Below are positions 1 to 12,883 of a stretch of DNA of 64,000 nucleotides, one piece after another. This DNA is from Thunnus maccoyii (taxonomy: Eukaryota; Chordata; Actinopteri; Scombriformes; Scombridae): positions 33,351,922-33,415,921 of the forward strand of contig NC_056538.1 in assembly GCF_910596095.1 (NCBI RefSeq), given 5' to 3'. The notes beneath the pieces are model-generated. The model made no database searches and was not told where the DNA came from. It saw only the letters and a list, made by a program, of their open reading frames with translations. The position numbers and the translations under genes are program-made. Position 1 is the stretch's first letter. Each line of letters starts with the position of its first letter.

Positions 1-2282
1 TCCCGGGAGCAGATACCTCTTCCCTCCTTCCTTACATCCTTCCTTCCCTCTCATCTCCTCCTTCCTACAGCTCAGGTTTTACAAATAAATATCCAGGATG
101 TCTTGCACACACAGTCCAGCAGCAGTACTTATCAAACTGCTAAAAGTAAACTTTGAACTCATTAGAGAAGAATAATTCCAGTTTAAGATACACAAACATC
201 TCTGCAAACCTACACAGAGACGGGTGTTAAGATAGTTTAGATAAACCAACACTGAACTGATCTACTAACAAGTGTGTATCTACAGCCTGATATATCTTAT
301 TAAAAACAGGTCAGTGAGTCTCACTGCTGCACTGGGTGACATGTTCCTTCATCATGAAGAGTTTGGTCACGTTAGTTTGTTTAGAAACGGCTTCAAAGAC
401 TAATAACAGCATCATGTTTTCAGTCTCCAGAGAGTAGTTCTGTGTTCCGTGTAACGCTACTGAGCACGTGCAGGAACGCGGTTCTGTTTACAGCTTCACT
501 ACATGGATGAATAATAAGGGCTGGATATGGCGCCACCAGTGGTCACTCACAGTATTGCAGCTGCGGCTCGTCGTAGACCACCACTGTAAGAGTAACGTCT
601 GTAAAACTGTTGACAGGACGCCTCGAACTGCAAACAAGATCATGACAATGTTATTACTCTTTCTATGATGAACTTAAAAACTTTAAACTTTAAAATCTGT
701 GACATCATCACAATGTAAAGCAGGAGCTTGTGGGGGCGGGGCCAGCGGGGGAAACACTGCTGTGTATATTCAGTAGGCCGCACAACGCAGAAGCAAACGG
801 AAGAAACTTTTTTTGGCGTATGCACCAGCCGAGCAGTTCTTATTGGACTGAATGGGCGCCATTTTTAGTCCGGTATCCAGCTCTGATAATACAGCCACGC
901 TTCACTAGCTTGTTATTATGATATGTAGCATAACAAGCTAGCCTGTTGTTTTGGAATCTAATTCATTTCACAAATTCAACCACAAAGCTTTTTGTATTTA
1001 CATCCGCTCTGATTCACACGTCTGACTGGCTTCTTCTCCATAGCAACAACAGCTGAGGCTCGTGGGTAATGTAGTATTTTGAGCCGTTCGCCAAACTGAC
1101 CCACAAAACAATCAAAATATATAGTTAAAAAACGCATCGGCTCAGTACTGGCAGATATACAACACTGGAGGACTCTGACTGAGTCCACATCGAGGGCTGG
1201 GCAATAAACAGCAAAATCATAATTATGATGATGTGACCTTCTGTTTTTATTCCAGTTTTTGAGCAAATCTGCCAATAAAATGTTTTTGTTTTACACATTT
1301 GAAGAGTTTAGTCTCATGTAAAACATGACAGTGGAACATATTCACTGCTTTGAACATCAGTTTGATTATTTTATACCTGATGTTGCATATTTTTGCCATA
1401 TCGTGATATAACTTGATATTGTAAAATATAAATATGGTCATAATAACAGGCGTATACATTCATTATATATTATCAACAATGAAAGCAGCAGCGTTTGTGT
1501 GTAGATGGAAAGCAGGAAGTCTTTAAACTGAACTGAAAAGCCTCTTTATTTAAAAACACTGATGTAAAACAAAATATCTCTGAAACGAGGTTGAGTCATT
1601 TAAAACTGATGACCATAACTTAAACCTATATGATGGTTTATTATTACATAAACACTTCATGACTCTTTCCTTGTTCGGCTAATGGCGTGATGACATCACA
1701 ATGGGATCTAAAGACTCCTCGCGTATTTCTTCAACTTCAGCTGTGCACGTTTTATCAAAAGTTAATGTCTTAAGGAATATTTAAAGGACAAGTTCATAAT
1801 TTTTCAAGTGTATTGAAGAGGTTGTCATCCGAAATACTCGAAAACGAAAAGACATTTAAAAGTTTGTTTCTGTTCTGCTTCAACTGGAAGAACTCGGGAT
1901 GAGTTCTGGTGATGGACGTTTCGATTAGCAGTTTTTTTCTTTGTGTTGCTGTTGCTACCGGTGACAGGGCCCTCTCCTATGTCGTGGCGTCCCCCCCGGG
2001 GCTGGACGACCTCCGCTCAGGACGGAGGATTGGGTCATTGAGAAAACACACCTGGCTGAATAATAATCGCAATGACACCGCGGCTAACACGCTAATAATG
2101 ACGGAAAAAACGCCTTCTGCCCGTTCGCCCTTTAATTAGCGACGACCTTCTCGACTCACAATGATGTCATGTCAACCCCAACCGCCTCCACCCCTCCCTC
2201 CCTTTGGCTATGGGAACAGAACACATATTCAAATACAGATTCGTAGACGCAGATAGATGAATATCAGGTTCATCACAGCGAA
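1..2282. other. Intergenic, no gene seen
   Basis: Only short open frames occur, none with splice context or a recognisable domain. Around 1190-1240 and 1370-1440 are AT-rich stretches that resemble the ends of degenerate fish hAT-type repeats, but no paired termini could be fixed. Confidence 0.5.
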
Positions 2283-2371
2283 ACACACACACACACACAC
2301 ACATGGCGTGGGCAGTGCGTTGACCATTATGAAGCCTCCTGAGGAAGAAACACACACACACACACACACAC
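2283..2371. repeat. Two (AC)n microsatellites
   Basis: Two AC runs (2283-2302 and 2350-2371) are separated by about 47 bp of ordinary sequence. Confidence 0.95.
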
Positions 2372-2921
2372 GCTGGAAAAAGTGAGTTTGGAGGATAATT
2401 GTGAAATCCCTGCTGAAAGGTGGACAGACGGTGATCAGCTCTTCCTGTTCAAAGACACGAAACTTTATCAGACACCGAACCTCGTCTTTATTCTGCCGGA
2501 TCTGAGTTTCACTGCGGCCAAACATGAGTTAACTGTCTCGAAATGTTGCGTTAAAGCAGAATAAAGATGTCAAATAAACCTGAACTTCCGGTTTCTGCTC
2601 CAGAAGTAAGAAAACCTGATTCAAAATCACATTTGTTTACGGAGACGCAAAGTCCTGAGAGGTGATACTTTTTTATCTTGTGCAAACAATAATAACAATG
2701 AAACATTTAACCCTTTATTAATGACTCATAATTATTTATAACTGCAGGATTTATCAGTAACTGTGACTAATAAGCATCTTTTCAAACACCCAAGAACTTT
2801 TTACTAAATCTTATTTTGGGTGAAGCTAGAAGACAAAAAGGTAAAATAACGAACTGAATGTTTTCAGTGAGATAAAGTAAAACATCTGTAATAGTAACAG
2901 TCTAATGTTACTACAATAACT

Positions 2922-2987
<66 letters not shown>

Positions 2988-4580
2988 GCTCTGTGTATCA
3001 TACATCATCATAATTAATGATTATGAATCATTAATAAACATGTTCCAAGTCATCAGGTCTGCAGATAGTTAAAGTCTGCAGTTATAAATGTTATGAAATT
3101 GTAAATAAATTGATTTTCTTTCTTCTTTTATGTGCAAAAGCAGCAAGAATTTCATTGTGTGACAATCTGAGGTGAAAATAAAACTTGATTAGCAGCTGTA
3201 TGTTAGAGACACATGATGTAAATGACTTTGTTCTCCAAGATAAAAAAACTAACAACACCTTTCAGGACTTTAGATGCTCTGTACATTTATAATTGCACAA
3301 ATTAAAATCAGTCTTCCTTGAGCGTCTGTGGTTCATTCAGACATGCTGTCGATGTTTTTAGACGACAAAGATGCAGCTAAAAAGTTGGATAAGAAAGTGT
3401 TTATGAATTTGATGGATATGGACAAAACCAAGTTACAGTGACGTTAAGTGCTTGAACTGCTGTGCAGGTAATTTACCTGGAGAGAAAAAAGAAAGGATTG
3501 TCATTTAACTTTGTTAGGGTCGTGAAAGTTTACCTTTTATTATGAAGATCTGTAAAAGTTTTTATGGTCCTGATCCTGATCTGAGTTTTAAAATATTGCT
3601 TATCTGCTGCTGTGAGGTCCATCCTGATAGACTCTTCACCTCTGAGTCGTTTCTATAGTTCTATAGTTTTTATCCGTGTCTCTCAGCTAAAAGTCTCCGT
3701 CAGCTGAGGTTTAACTTGGCTTTACTGTAACTTTTCCTCCTGAGAGATGAGGCTGGACGGGAATCAGCAGAGGTTAAGCTAACGTTAAAGTTTAAACTCA
3801 CAGAACCTTTCATTAAGGTGAGAAATAAATAGAGCTACAGGTGAGTCATGGTTTTTGGCTTCTGTTTTTAGCCTTTAAATGTGGTCCAGCATCCTCCGTA
3901 ACATCACTGTTGCCATGGGGACAACAGAGAAACCCATAGCAACAGTCACGGAGTGGGCAAAATGCTCCGGCAAAGCACCGTCACACATGATGGCAACACT
4001 GGTTCCTGCCAGCTTCCTGTCAGGAGGAACTCCAACATGTTTGGTGACCAGATTCAGCTCCAACACAACAAGGCAAGACAAAGTGCTCTACATCAGACCT
4101 AAAAGACAAGATGTAAAAGAAACACAAGACAATATAAAAAAACACATATAAATAGGATTTAAAACAAGTTAAACAAAACAGAAAATAGGCCCAAATCAGC
4201 TGAGAACCAGACAAGAACGTCTGTATTTATTCTGCAAAATCTGAATTAACGTCTGTATGGTTAATTTAGGCTATTTTTTGGAAGAAAAAAACAGACAAAC
4301 CTAAATTCTGAGATACAACAAACTGTAAAATGTATTTTTTTTTACTTCTGCTTGTCTTTCTAGCTGTTGTATAAATTCTCAACTGCAACTCTACAAGGTT
4401 TTGATACAAATAGAAATGAAGCAGAACAAAGCTGCAGAGCTGCCAAACAACTTTCAACACAGATGTCTGCATTACGCACACCGGTAACAATGACTGGAGC
4501 TGCAGGGTCATGTGACCACTCGTCTATCGTCTATCACAAAGTTTGAAGCTAATGAGTGTCAAGGATTTATGGAAGGAGTT
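2372..4580. other. Intergenic, no supported gene
   Basis: Contains the AT microsatellite annotated separately and AT-rich sequence. At 3875-4081 the minus strand is open for 68 codons, but no flanking splice sites or family resemblance support it. Confidence 0.45.
2926..2985. repeat. (AT)n microsatellite
   Basis: About 60 bp of uninterrupted alternating T and A. Confidence 0.97.
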
Positions 4581-4596
4581 AAGGTTTGGGACAAAT

Positions 4597-4985
4597 TTTT
4601 TATTTTCTATCAATTTATATTGTTGTACTATGCATCTTTCTGCTCCCTCTATACACAGCACTTTATAAAGCCTGTATGCCATATCTAATATATCTAATTC
4701 ATTTTTGGATGAACAAAAAACCCAAGTACCACCCCCTAGTTGCACCTTTCTGGTTAAGGGACTAAATATGGTGTCACCCATGTCTCTTCTTGGACAACGA
4801 TTGGCCTGAAACCACATGACCATATAGCCAACCCATCTTTGTAGACGTCCCATTGGCTGATATGGTTGTCTTTTATATTTTTTGTGTTTTATGATGACCC
4901 TGATGAAGGCCACAAGCCGAAACGCGTCGGTCAACTAATAAAGTTGTTCCTCGTACTACAAGTGTTGCTGGAGTTCTCATCTTTC
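4597..4985 (+). mobile_element. 5'-truncated retro-insert, probably Penelope-like 3' end
   Basis: A 389-bp segment lies between two perfect 16-bp direct repeats, AAGGTTTGGGACAAAT, at 4581-4596 and 4986-5001. These are a target-site duplication, so this was a single insertion. Near its 3' end is a CTGATGA...GAAAC motif like the hammerhead ribozymes known from Penelope-like elements, followed by AATAAA. No reverse transcriptase or endonuclease coding remains, so the copy is heavily 5'-truncated or non-autonomous. Assignment to Penelope-like elements rests on the ribozyme motif and is inference; a SINE with a similar tail is the alternative. Confidence 0.7.
4895..4933 (+). ncRNA. Hammerhead-ribozyme-like motif (type I topology)
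   Basis: In order: stem I 5' strand TGACC (4895-4899); core CTGATGA (4900-4906); one extra A; stem II GGC/GCC with loop CACAA (4908-4918); core GAAA (4919-4922); a very short stem III closing on GTC (4926-4928); stem I 3' strand GGTCA (4929-4933), a perfect complement of TGACC. Predicted cleavage would follow C4928. Very short stem III is the known form in Penelope-like elements. The extra A before stem II and the 3-bp stem II may weaken or abolish activity. Confidence 0.6.
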
Positions 4986-5107
4986 AAGGTTTGGGACAAA
5001 TCAAATAAAAATGGGATTAAACCTGCAGTAATGTAAAATAACTGATGTTTTGTCCACTAGTTTTCATCAGAAACACATCATCAGCTTTTAAGTTGATATG
5101 TTAAACT

Positions 5108-5330
5108 TGTTAGCAAACAGCAGTTACGGAGCAACATTATCATTCAGTCGTGTTTCTGTCCACCTGGTGAATATAAGTCCAATATTCACTCTCTTTTAGC
5201 TCTGTTTTTACTCTCTACCAACTCCTGAGGGAAATATCTGGCTCTTTAAGCTGCTAAATGCTCCACTATGCTATCCACCAGCTAGTCTACAGCTAACTGT
5301 GTTCGGTCATGTTCAGCTGCTGACCTCCAC
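5108..5330 (+). repeat. Dispersed teleost repeat, copy 1
   Basis: About 200 bp matches the reverse complement of 57,930-58,135, including the stretches for TTACGGAGCAACATTATCATT and GGGAAATATCTGGCTCTTTA. Non-coding; no termini recognised. Confidence 0.7.
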
Positions 5331-5638
5331 ACTTTCCTCTTCTCTCTCTATAAATGACACTAACCACTTCCTGCAGTTGGCGCTGGAGAAACTTGAATCT
5401 GCGCTCAGTCATCAGAAGTGGAAAGAAAGTGTTGCTCATTGAGTTTCCTGCAGGATGTGATCAGCTGACTCTGCAGTAATGATGTAAAGCTCCGGTTCCA
5501 TCACACCTGATGATTCACAGCGATCAGATGACTCAGATCTTGTGGGTGAAACGTCTCTCTGCCAAATCGAGCCTGTTGGATTCCCATGCAGCTTTCCCGG
5601 ACCCGACTGTTTACTCAGTCTGCTTCACACGAACGCTG

Positions 5639-5734
5639 AGGTTTAACTCTCTGTGGTTCAGGTCTGATCCAGTCTTCAGGTTTAACTCTCTGTGGTTCAG
5701 ACCTGATCCAGTCTTCAGGTTTAACTCTCTTTAT
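5639..5734 (+). repeat. 39-bp minisatellite, about 2.5 units
   Basis: Units begin at 5639, 5678 and 5717 with AGGTTTAACTCTCTGTGGTT; the third is partial. Because 39 is a multiple of three, one frame is open across the array with a repeated 13-residue unit, but nothing else supports a gene. Confidence 0.85.
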
Positions 5735-6315
5735 AAAACAGGTAGTTAATATCTCGCTATCTGATTGGTTAATATCTGTGGTTATACTGGGTTCATACTA
5801 CAGTTATGATGTTTGAGGTTCTATTTATAATTATCACTTTGCAGCTATTAAATCTGTAATCAATCTGTAAAAGCTCTCAGATGCCTTGAAGCAGCAGAGA
5901 TCATGTCTGTAAGTACAGATGTGAGAAATCTCTGAAGAACTATTGGAGACTGAAGCTCGGTGTCTGGAGAAGGTGGAGCGGCATCCTCATCACACCAAGC
6001 GAAGCATCTCCTGACAAAACGAATGCTAACGCTACTGCAAACACTTTGCCACCTGATCCCAGTGATGCTGAACAGTTTTAATGTTCAAATTAATGTGAAT
6101 AAATAAACTCTGATTAGATCGCTGACGAGCCTGAACGTTAGTTCAGCAGTTTACTAATGTTGCATAGCAACCGCAGTCAGCCGGGAACTACTTTATTGTA
6201 AATGACTCTTGTAATGTAATAAAACAGTTTTTATTGGATTGTGTCTATAATTTCTATATTGTAATATAACCGGCAGTGTTTCCCTGTTGAGCTGCGGTGG
6301 AAGTATAGTAACATT

Positions 6316-6384
6316 ATAATAATAATAATAATAACTTTATTTATATAGCACTTTTTAAAAACAAAGTTTACAAAGTGCTTTGAC
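6316..6384 (-). mobile_element. LINE 3'-tail remnant
   Basis: A (TAA)n run is followed by CTTTATTTATATAGCACTTT and AAAGTGCTTT. This is the reverse complement of the tail seen at the end of the LINE at 54.8-56.2 kb, so it is a short 3' end of an L2/CR1-type LINE or a SINE sharing that tail. Confidence 0.6.
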
Positions 6385-7041
6385 AGACAAAGCAAAAGCA
6401 GTACAATAACAGATCTGACCTCAAAAAGATGGCGGCCAAAGGCAAAGAAAGACAATAAAGAGATGATAAAAAGTTTACTTTGGCACTAAAAAGACTGTAA
6501 CGTTGAAAGATATCTACTTGATTCTCATGTTTCAAGACTTTTATCTTGCTAGCAGCATTTCTACATATATCAACCTCAAGTTTCTGAACTTTGACCATAT
6601 TTTACTTCATGACAGTATATAAATAACAGAAAATCACAAAAAGCAGAATATGTCCCTTTTAACGTGCACTCGTTGTGATGATCTGCTTCAGGAAACACGT
6701 GCAGAAATTTGAGAAACTCTCTGAACTTCTAAGATCGATTGTAATCAGGAAACGAGGCCCAGGCCTGTTGGAGCAGACAGACCGACAGACTGACAGCAGC
6801 GTCCGGTTTGATATTTCTGCAGCTGCAGAAAGTACAAAAGAACCTTTTAGCACAACTCTGAACCTTTGTCTCTTTCTGCTCTCACAAGCTTCAGCACCTG
6901 ATGTGGTTTACAGATGGAAACAAACATAATGACGTCTCTGCAGACGGAGGAGCTCGCATGCTTTTGTGTCTGTGATAATGAAAGCTGCAGGATGCTGGAC
7001 AGACCGACGGAAAACGACAAATTTATTTAACACGTACAGCC

Positions 7042-7046
7042 GGTGT

Positions 7047-7083
<37 letters not shown>
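7042..7083. repeat. (GT)n microsatellite
   Basis: About 42 bp of GT with one T interruption near its start. Confidence 0.95.
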
Positions 7084-7086
<3 letters not shown>

Positions 7087-10000
7087 CCAAACCTGTGAAA
7101 TCCATCAGCTGCTGCCTGAACTGTAACAAGGAAACTAAAGGGACACGTCACACAAAATAATTACAACTTGGGTCATATTTTTTCACATCATTTCTATCAG
7201 TAATAATGTGAATATGTGACTGTCTGGGAATTACTAATGATTACTAATGATCTGCTGTTTCTCTGTTAATTGATTAATCATTCAGTCTATAAGATGTCAG
7301 AAAACCCATAATAATGTTAAGTTGTATTCAAATGTCTTGTTTCACCTGTCACCGCTGGATTCTCACAATTTCACTTTTTCTACATGTGATCAGTTTGAGG
7401 AAGAGTCTCTGTGATAATCTGTTGACCAGGACAACCAGCTGCTTCACATCACACACATTATCCGTTTTCCACCTAATTACCGTCCCAGCGGCCTGCCGCC
7501 TCCACTGAGCCATGTGACTGGCTCATTACTGAGTAAACAAACAAAGCGACACAATCAGCTGGCCAATCAGCACAAAGAAAACACACCTCTCTTTCTCTTT
7601 CCCAGCGTAGTTTGGTTTCTTCTGCTCCTCACTTTAACCTGTTTGGGGAATTGAACCTTCAACCCTGCAGGCCTGAAGCACAAATCAGTGTATGTGTTGA
7701 AATCTTACACAGATGTTTGCCTGATGCTCCTCTTAATGTTTGTAGAGTGATGAAGGAAGAGTCTTCATCTGTATCTGTGCTGAAAACACACACCTGTAGT
7801 TCCACCTGTAGCCACAGTGTGGCAGCAGAGTACAGCAGAAACAGCTCTGAGATTACACCACATGTATCTAGTAGTATTTCATGAGTTTGAGGTGAAATAA
7901 AAGTCATTATTATATATTTAATTGGGTGGAAATGAGATTATTTAACTGTCACACCCTTAATAAACCCCTGAAACCTCATCAGAAGCCTTAAGAACATCCT
8001 GAAACTCCTCCAGGACATTAAAGATCTGGTATTGTGGCCTTTTTTGACATAAATACTGAGTCTATTTTAAACATATCTGTGACATTTTATTCACCAAAAG
8101 TTGTTTAGATTTCTTTAAATCCATCATTCCTTACAGCCCAGATTCCTCTCTCTCTATTAGACTGCTCAGATGCCAAAACACTGCATAGCACTTTATAATA
8201 CTGCAAGTCAGTATTTTACAACCCTGGCAAGTTTGTAAAGTCTGGAAACATGACCGCAAACATTTATATATATATAATTCTCAAACACTGGCTTGGGCAA
8301 CGATGGTTGTTTAAAAAAAAAAATGTTTGTCTATAATTTGTGCTACAGTCCTAATTGCTAATTATTCAGTTATACAGTTAACAAGGACTTCACAATGAAA
8401 TGCTTAAGTGACTTTTTAAATACAAAATGTAAATATTTATCTGACTTACCAATACAATAGCCGCTTCCTGGTGAGTGATTTAGTCCTAGATGTGCACAAA
8501 ACACATGAATATGAACTTTTGATTAGTTTACAAAATAACAGTCAAGTAAAAACTTCAAATGTAATATGGGCAGGGTTTGAAGTGGAGCTACAATGTTAAA
8601 TTGATAAAGTTGATCAATAGAAAATTAATCAGCAATAATATCTTAATTTTATATAATTGTTTCACAAGAAAAAATGCCAAAAATGTGTTGGTTTCTGCTT
8701 ATCAAATACGCGGATTTGCTGCTTTTCTTTATGTTACATCACTGTGAATTGAATATCTCGGGGTCTGGGACTGTTGGTTGGGCGACACAAGACATATGAA
8801 GAAGTTCCCTTGGGCTTCTGCAAATGACACTAAAATTGGTGTATTTTCTTACTTTGACAGTTTATAGACAACGCAATTATATAATTGTATTATAATATTA
8901 TATAATTGATGAGTCAAGAAATAATCATTGGAATAATTCGCGCAATACCAACAGTATTTCAGAATATATCATACCGAGATTTCTTTGAAGCTCAAGGAAC
9001 CTCAGCACGCATGTTTCACTTGAGCCTACGAGGAAAGAGAAATGACAATAAATATATAAATGACAACTTAAAATATATGAAGGACTTAGCATACAAACAT
9101 ACAGTATGTTCAATAGTAACACAGTTCAGTATTCACTGGTTGAGTCAAGCTATTTATATCCAAAACCAAATTATTTAGCTTAATTTTTCCTGGTTAAAAA
9201 AAGAGTTTTGACTATGTCAGTATCAAATATATCAAATCTTAAGATCAGTGGAGGAAAGTAGTTCTAGGATTGTTTTGTCTGAATAGTTTTTAGAGGCTGT
9301 GAAAAAGTGGGTGAGACCTCCATTTTGTCTCCATTAAACTTTGCATTTCCAGCCATACTTGTCATTTGTTTGTTTAGCCAGTCACATCGCTGTCATTTAT
9401 GGTTCAATCAAGACAGAAAAGTATTGAAGTTCATTATTTATGGTTTCTTGAGTTATAGATTAGCTTAGCTTCTAACCTCCCATACTCACCCACCATGCGG
9501 CCAGGACACAAAATGGAGGCACTGAACCACTTCCTGATTTTAAGCTCTTGCTGACATCACTAGTGATGTCATGGAATAGACCAAGTGTGAGGGAATTTAT
9601 TTTATTTAGTTAAATGTTTGGTTTTGTATTTATGTTATTTGTACTTATTTTGGTTTACGATAAGGAACAATGCTGTAGTTGATGTGTGTGTAAACAATGT
9701 TAACTGATACAAGTGACATTGTCATTCACCAGTTGTTGGTTTAAGGGAAAGGATACCCCTGATAGAAATATGGTTCTGCCTAGACAGATTTCAGGGCCTA
9801 TTTAAAGGGAGAGATGTTAGTTTAAGAGAGAGCAGAAACCAAAGAGGATGTCAGCACAGCTGTGTGAAGGTAAGTTTGATTTTGCTTGTTTTCATTTAGT
9901 AGCCTCTGAGTCTGTCCCTTATCACCTTCCTTGACACTCTGGCAAAACGTCCTCACAGGCAAAACTTTATTTCACAGTAAAACAGCAAATGATTGTACAA

Positions 10001-11172
10001 AGCCAGAAAGGGCTGCAGAAATGTTTCATTTTTCTTGTTTCCTATCTTGTCAATTGTCTTTTTGATCCAAAATCCTTTAGGATTTAATTTAACTTTTAAA
10101 TTGTATTGCATGCAAATGAAGATATTTGCTTTTTGCCCATTATCTATTCATATAAGAAAATAAACAGAACACTAGTGGGTCGAAAAATGAGGGAGGGAAA
10201 GGGAGAGGAGGGGTGAGAGACAGACAGTGATCAGTAAATGCTGAGTAAAAGGGAACAGGCAGCTTTACATTACGGTGCTGTAATGTCTCTTAACTTTTGG
10301 GGTTGTACTAAACAGTCCTTTCATCCCCATGTCCAAACTGTGTGAGTGTCAGCATGTGTTGCTGATGTGTACTGTAGGTCAAGGCTGATAATTAATGTGA
10401 TTACTGCAAGCGATCACACAGTAGAGTTGGCATATGTGCACCTGGACAGCAGCGTATGACGTTGTTTTGTTTTTTTTCTCACCCATCTTCATCCAGCAAA
10501 TCACTAGGTGAGTTCCTTTTTGCTTTGCTTGGTACCATTGTCAAAATACATTACATTTCCAATCAGTTTGAATTGTGCTATATGCCCTTGCTTTTGTCAT
10601 GATAACGATTTGGTACCGTGTCATCCAATCACAACATCAAACAAAAAGCTATTTTACTGGTATTTTTTTTTTCCTTGTGATCTATTCTTTCAGATTCTCT
10701 CCGACTTACTGACCAATCTTGACAATTTGGAGTTTTTGCTCAAATTGTTTTCCTGAAGTGAATTTAATTCTGTTGAAATGTAAAAGGCATAGGACTGAAG
10801 ATGCAGGAGTTAAGTTTTGAGATCAGTCTTGCTAACTACCACATCTGTACTGTTGCTAAAATAATGTCTTGTTTCAGCAGCAAGTCAACATTTCTGAGAG
10901 CGGAGCTGGACTTGTGATTCTGATGCTCCAAATTACACAGTGAGTTTCATTTTACTTTGTTTTATATGACAACATGCCCAAATAACTTAATTTTATGTCG
11001 ATAATATCCCATCGCTGTCTGTGTAGTGTTGTGCACTTGTAGATTTATTACTCTAGTGGCCTATATGAAACACATCAGCAATTTGCAGCAATATCCCAGT
11101 CCTTCAGTGTTGCATTCCACCTGTCGAGGCTCCTGTTCAGGTGCCCCAGCCGTGGCCCCTTCGAGCCTTTCG
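7084..11172. other. Intergenic, no recognised gene
   Basis: No coding region recognised. Some exon-like signals occur: a donor GGTAAGT near 9868, and a CTTGTTTCAG acceptor near 10,876 followed about 65 bp later by a GTGAGT donor. They could mark a non-coding transcript or spurious sites. A 20-bp perfect palindrome lies at 9552-9571. Confidence 0.4.
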
Positions 11173-12883
11173 CTATAAAATATTGCTAGGATGTTAAAGA
11201 AATGTATAAATCTGCACAAAAAAAAGAAAAACATTGCAGAAATACTTTAAAATTACCTCATTTAAATAAAGGCTTGTTTTATACAGTATTCTTTTGTAAA
11301 TTCATAGAAATATCCATTTATGCTTAAGGCGCCTAATCAAAGCACAGATTTCCAGATGTAAAACACAAAAAAATTACGTAAAATTACCTGTTTGTTAAAT
11401 AAATGCTTTTGGATATACCTGTTGTCTGTTTTAATGTTGCGCAAGAATGAATTTTGCCAACCTCTGCTCTGCAAAGAACTCCAAAATCCTTCAACCTTAA
11501 CTAGCTATTGATATGGTAATTTTGTTTATAGCTATTAAGTTAATTGTTAATCAAAGTTCCAAATTGATAGATTAGTAAATTTTGAGACTGAATTGGCTAT
11601 CTTTTCCCTGACTCCAGGGTGGTGCCCTGTTATTATTAATTTTATTAATAATTTTTTGATTTTGATTTTAATAATTAACAATTATCTTTGATAATCATTA
11701 ATTATTGCTGATAGCCAAACTTGTAGCCATGGCCCAACAAAATGGTGCCCCGTGTGAGGCAGAGCATTGTTGGCAATTATTCATAATTGTGCAATATTAC
11801 TTTTAGCATAATTTTGACCAGTACCACAATTCTGGAATCTAAAACCTTTAGACTATCCAAAATATTCCTTATATTTAACACAACTAGTCTGCCACAGGAG
11901 TAGATATCTAACTGTACTTACAAACAAGTGAAGTGTTATGAGATTTGATTTGTTCAAATCAAATTCAGCTAAAGCAATTAATAACCTAAATCTTGAGTTA
12001 TTGGTAACTACCACTTTAAGCCCTCAGTGTTACATTAAGAGCTTGCTGTTGCTGCTAGCCACTCAGGTTGAACCTACTCTGTAGAAATTGTAAGAATTTT
12101 GGTTCAGCATTCGAATACCACATATTCAATGCAATCTAGTGAAGCTGTCAGAATTAGTTGTTAATTCAAGTGCTCTCCTTGTTAATTAAAACACGGTGTG
12201 CCACCGGCCCTGTGACACATAGAGAGAAGAGATAGACTCGCTACTCAAGGACAGGAAAGATGCACAGACTGCATCCAAAGACTCATTGTTGTGCTTGCTT
12301 TTGAACTTCCACAGGCAAACCAGCCTTGCCTGTCAGAGCAAAGCAGCCCTAGAAAAGGAGGTAGATTTCCTTAGAGCGCAAAATGCTTGCCTCCTCCACG
12401 AGGTTCAGACGGCCAATAAGAAAGCCATGCGCTATTTAGAAGACCTGCACTCAGCGTTAGATCTCTGCTCACACAAGGAGGAAGTGTTAAGGCTTAGGTC
12501 AGAACGTCCTGCCCCACTACAGTCGTTCAGCCAATGTGATTCTGGTTACTCTGATTCACACTCCTCCCATAATGAAAGGTTAACTCCCTCTCCACTCAGA
12601 AGATGGGAACAATTCCCAACCGACCCTAAGTTCTTGAGAATGAAGTCAGCTTCTCAACCTCCACTGAGAGACAGAGCTAACAGCTACCTGACTTCCCATC
12701 TCTCTGACACAGACACCGAAGAGACATGTAGTTTATCCTCTAGAAGATATTCTGCCCAGTGTTTTTCTCAGCCACCGATGCATGATGCATTCATCCATGC
12801 TCATCCTTCCAAAGGGGGGACTAGAACATACCGTAACTGGTTGGAAACCACTGGTTTCATCTTTAACAATGTGTTGTATTTTA
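11173..12883 (+). mobile_element. LTR retroelement, 5' part only
   Basis: A TATA box (TATAAAATA, 11173-11181) is followed by AATAAA at about 11,267, a spacing typical of an LTR U3-R boundary. A 17-nt primer-binding site sits at 11743-11759 and a gag-like frame at 12,223-12,924. The 5' LTR edge lies upstream of 11,173 but cannot be fixed because the 3' LTR is missing. Only leader and gag-like sequence remain: no protease, polymerase or envelope region is seen. Homology of the tandem duplication begins at 12,884, so the rest of the element was probably lost in that rearrangement. Confidence 0.6.
11743..11759 (+). promoter_or_regulatory. Primer-binding site, elongator tRNA-Met type
   Basis: TGGTGCCCCGTGTGAGG is exactly complementary to the last 17 nt of a vertebrate elongator tRNA-Met including CCA, as I recall that tRNA. 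CCCAACA lies just upstream and would suit an LTR 3' end, leaving a short A-rich spacer. Confidence 0.7.

Noticed and set aside
1909-2139. 76-codon plus-strand open frame
   Set aside because: No splice sites, domain or coding composition; chance frame.
3875-4081. 68-codon minus-strand open frame with plausible protein composition
   Set aside because: No recognised family and no flanking acceptor or donor; kept only as a remark in the intergenic entry.
5510-5749. Open frame with repeated 13-residue unit
   Set aside because: It is the 39-bp minisatellite read in frame; nothing else supports coding.
9588-11742. A 2.1-kb LTR starting at TGTGAGGG
   Set aside because: The better-spaced TATA box and poly(A) signal are at 11,173 and 11,267, and no second LTR is available to fix the 5' edge.
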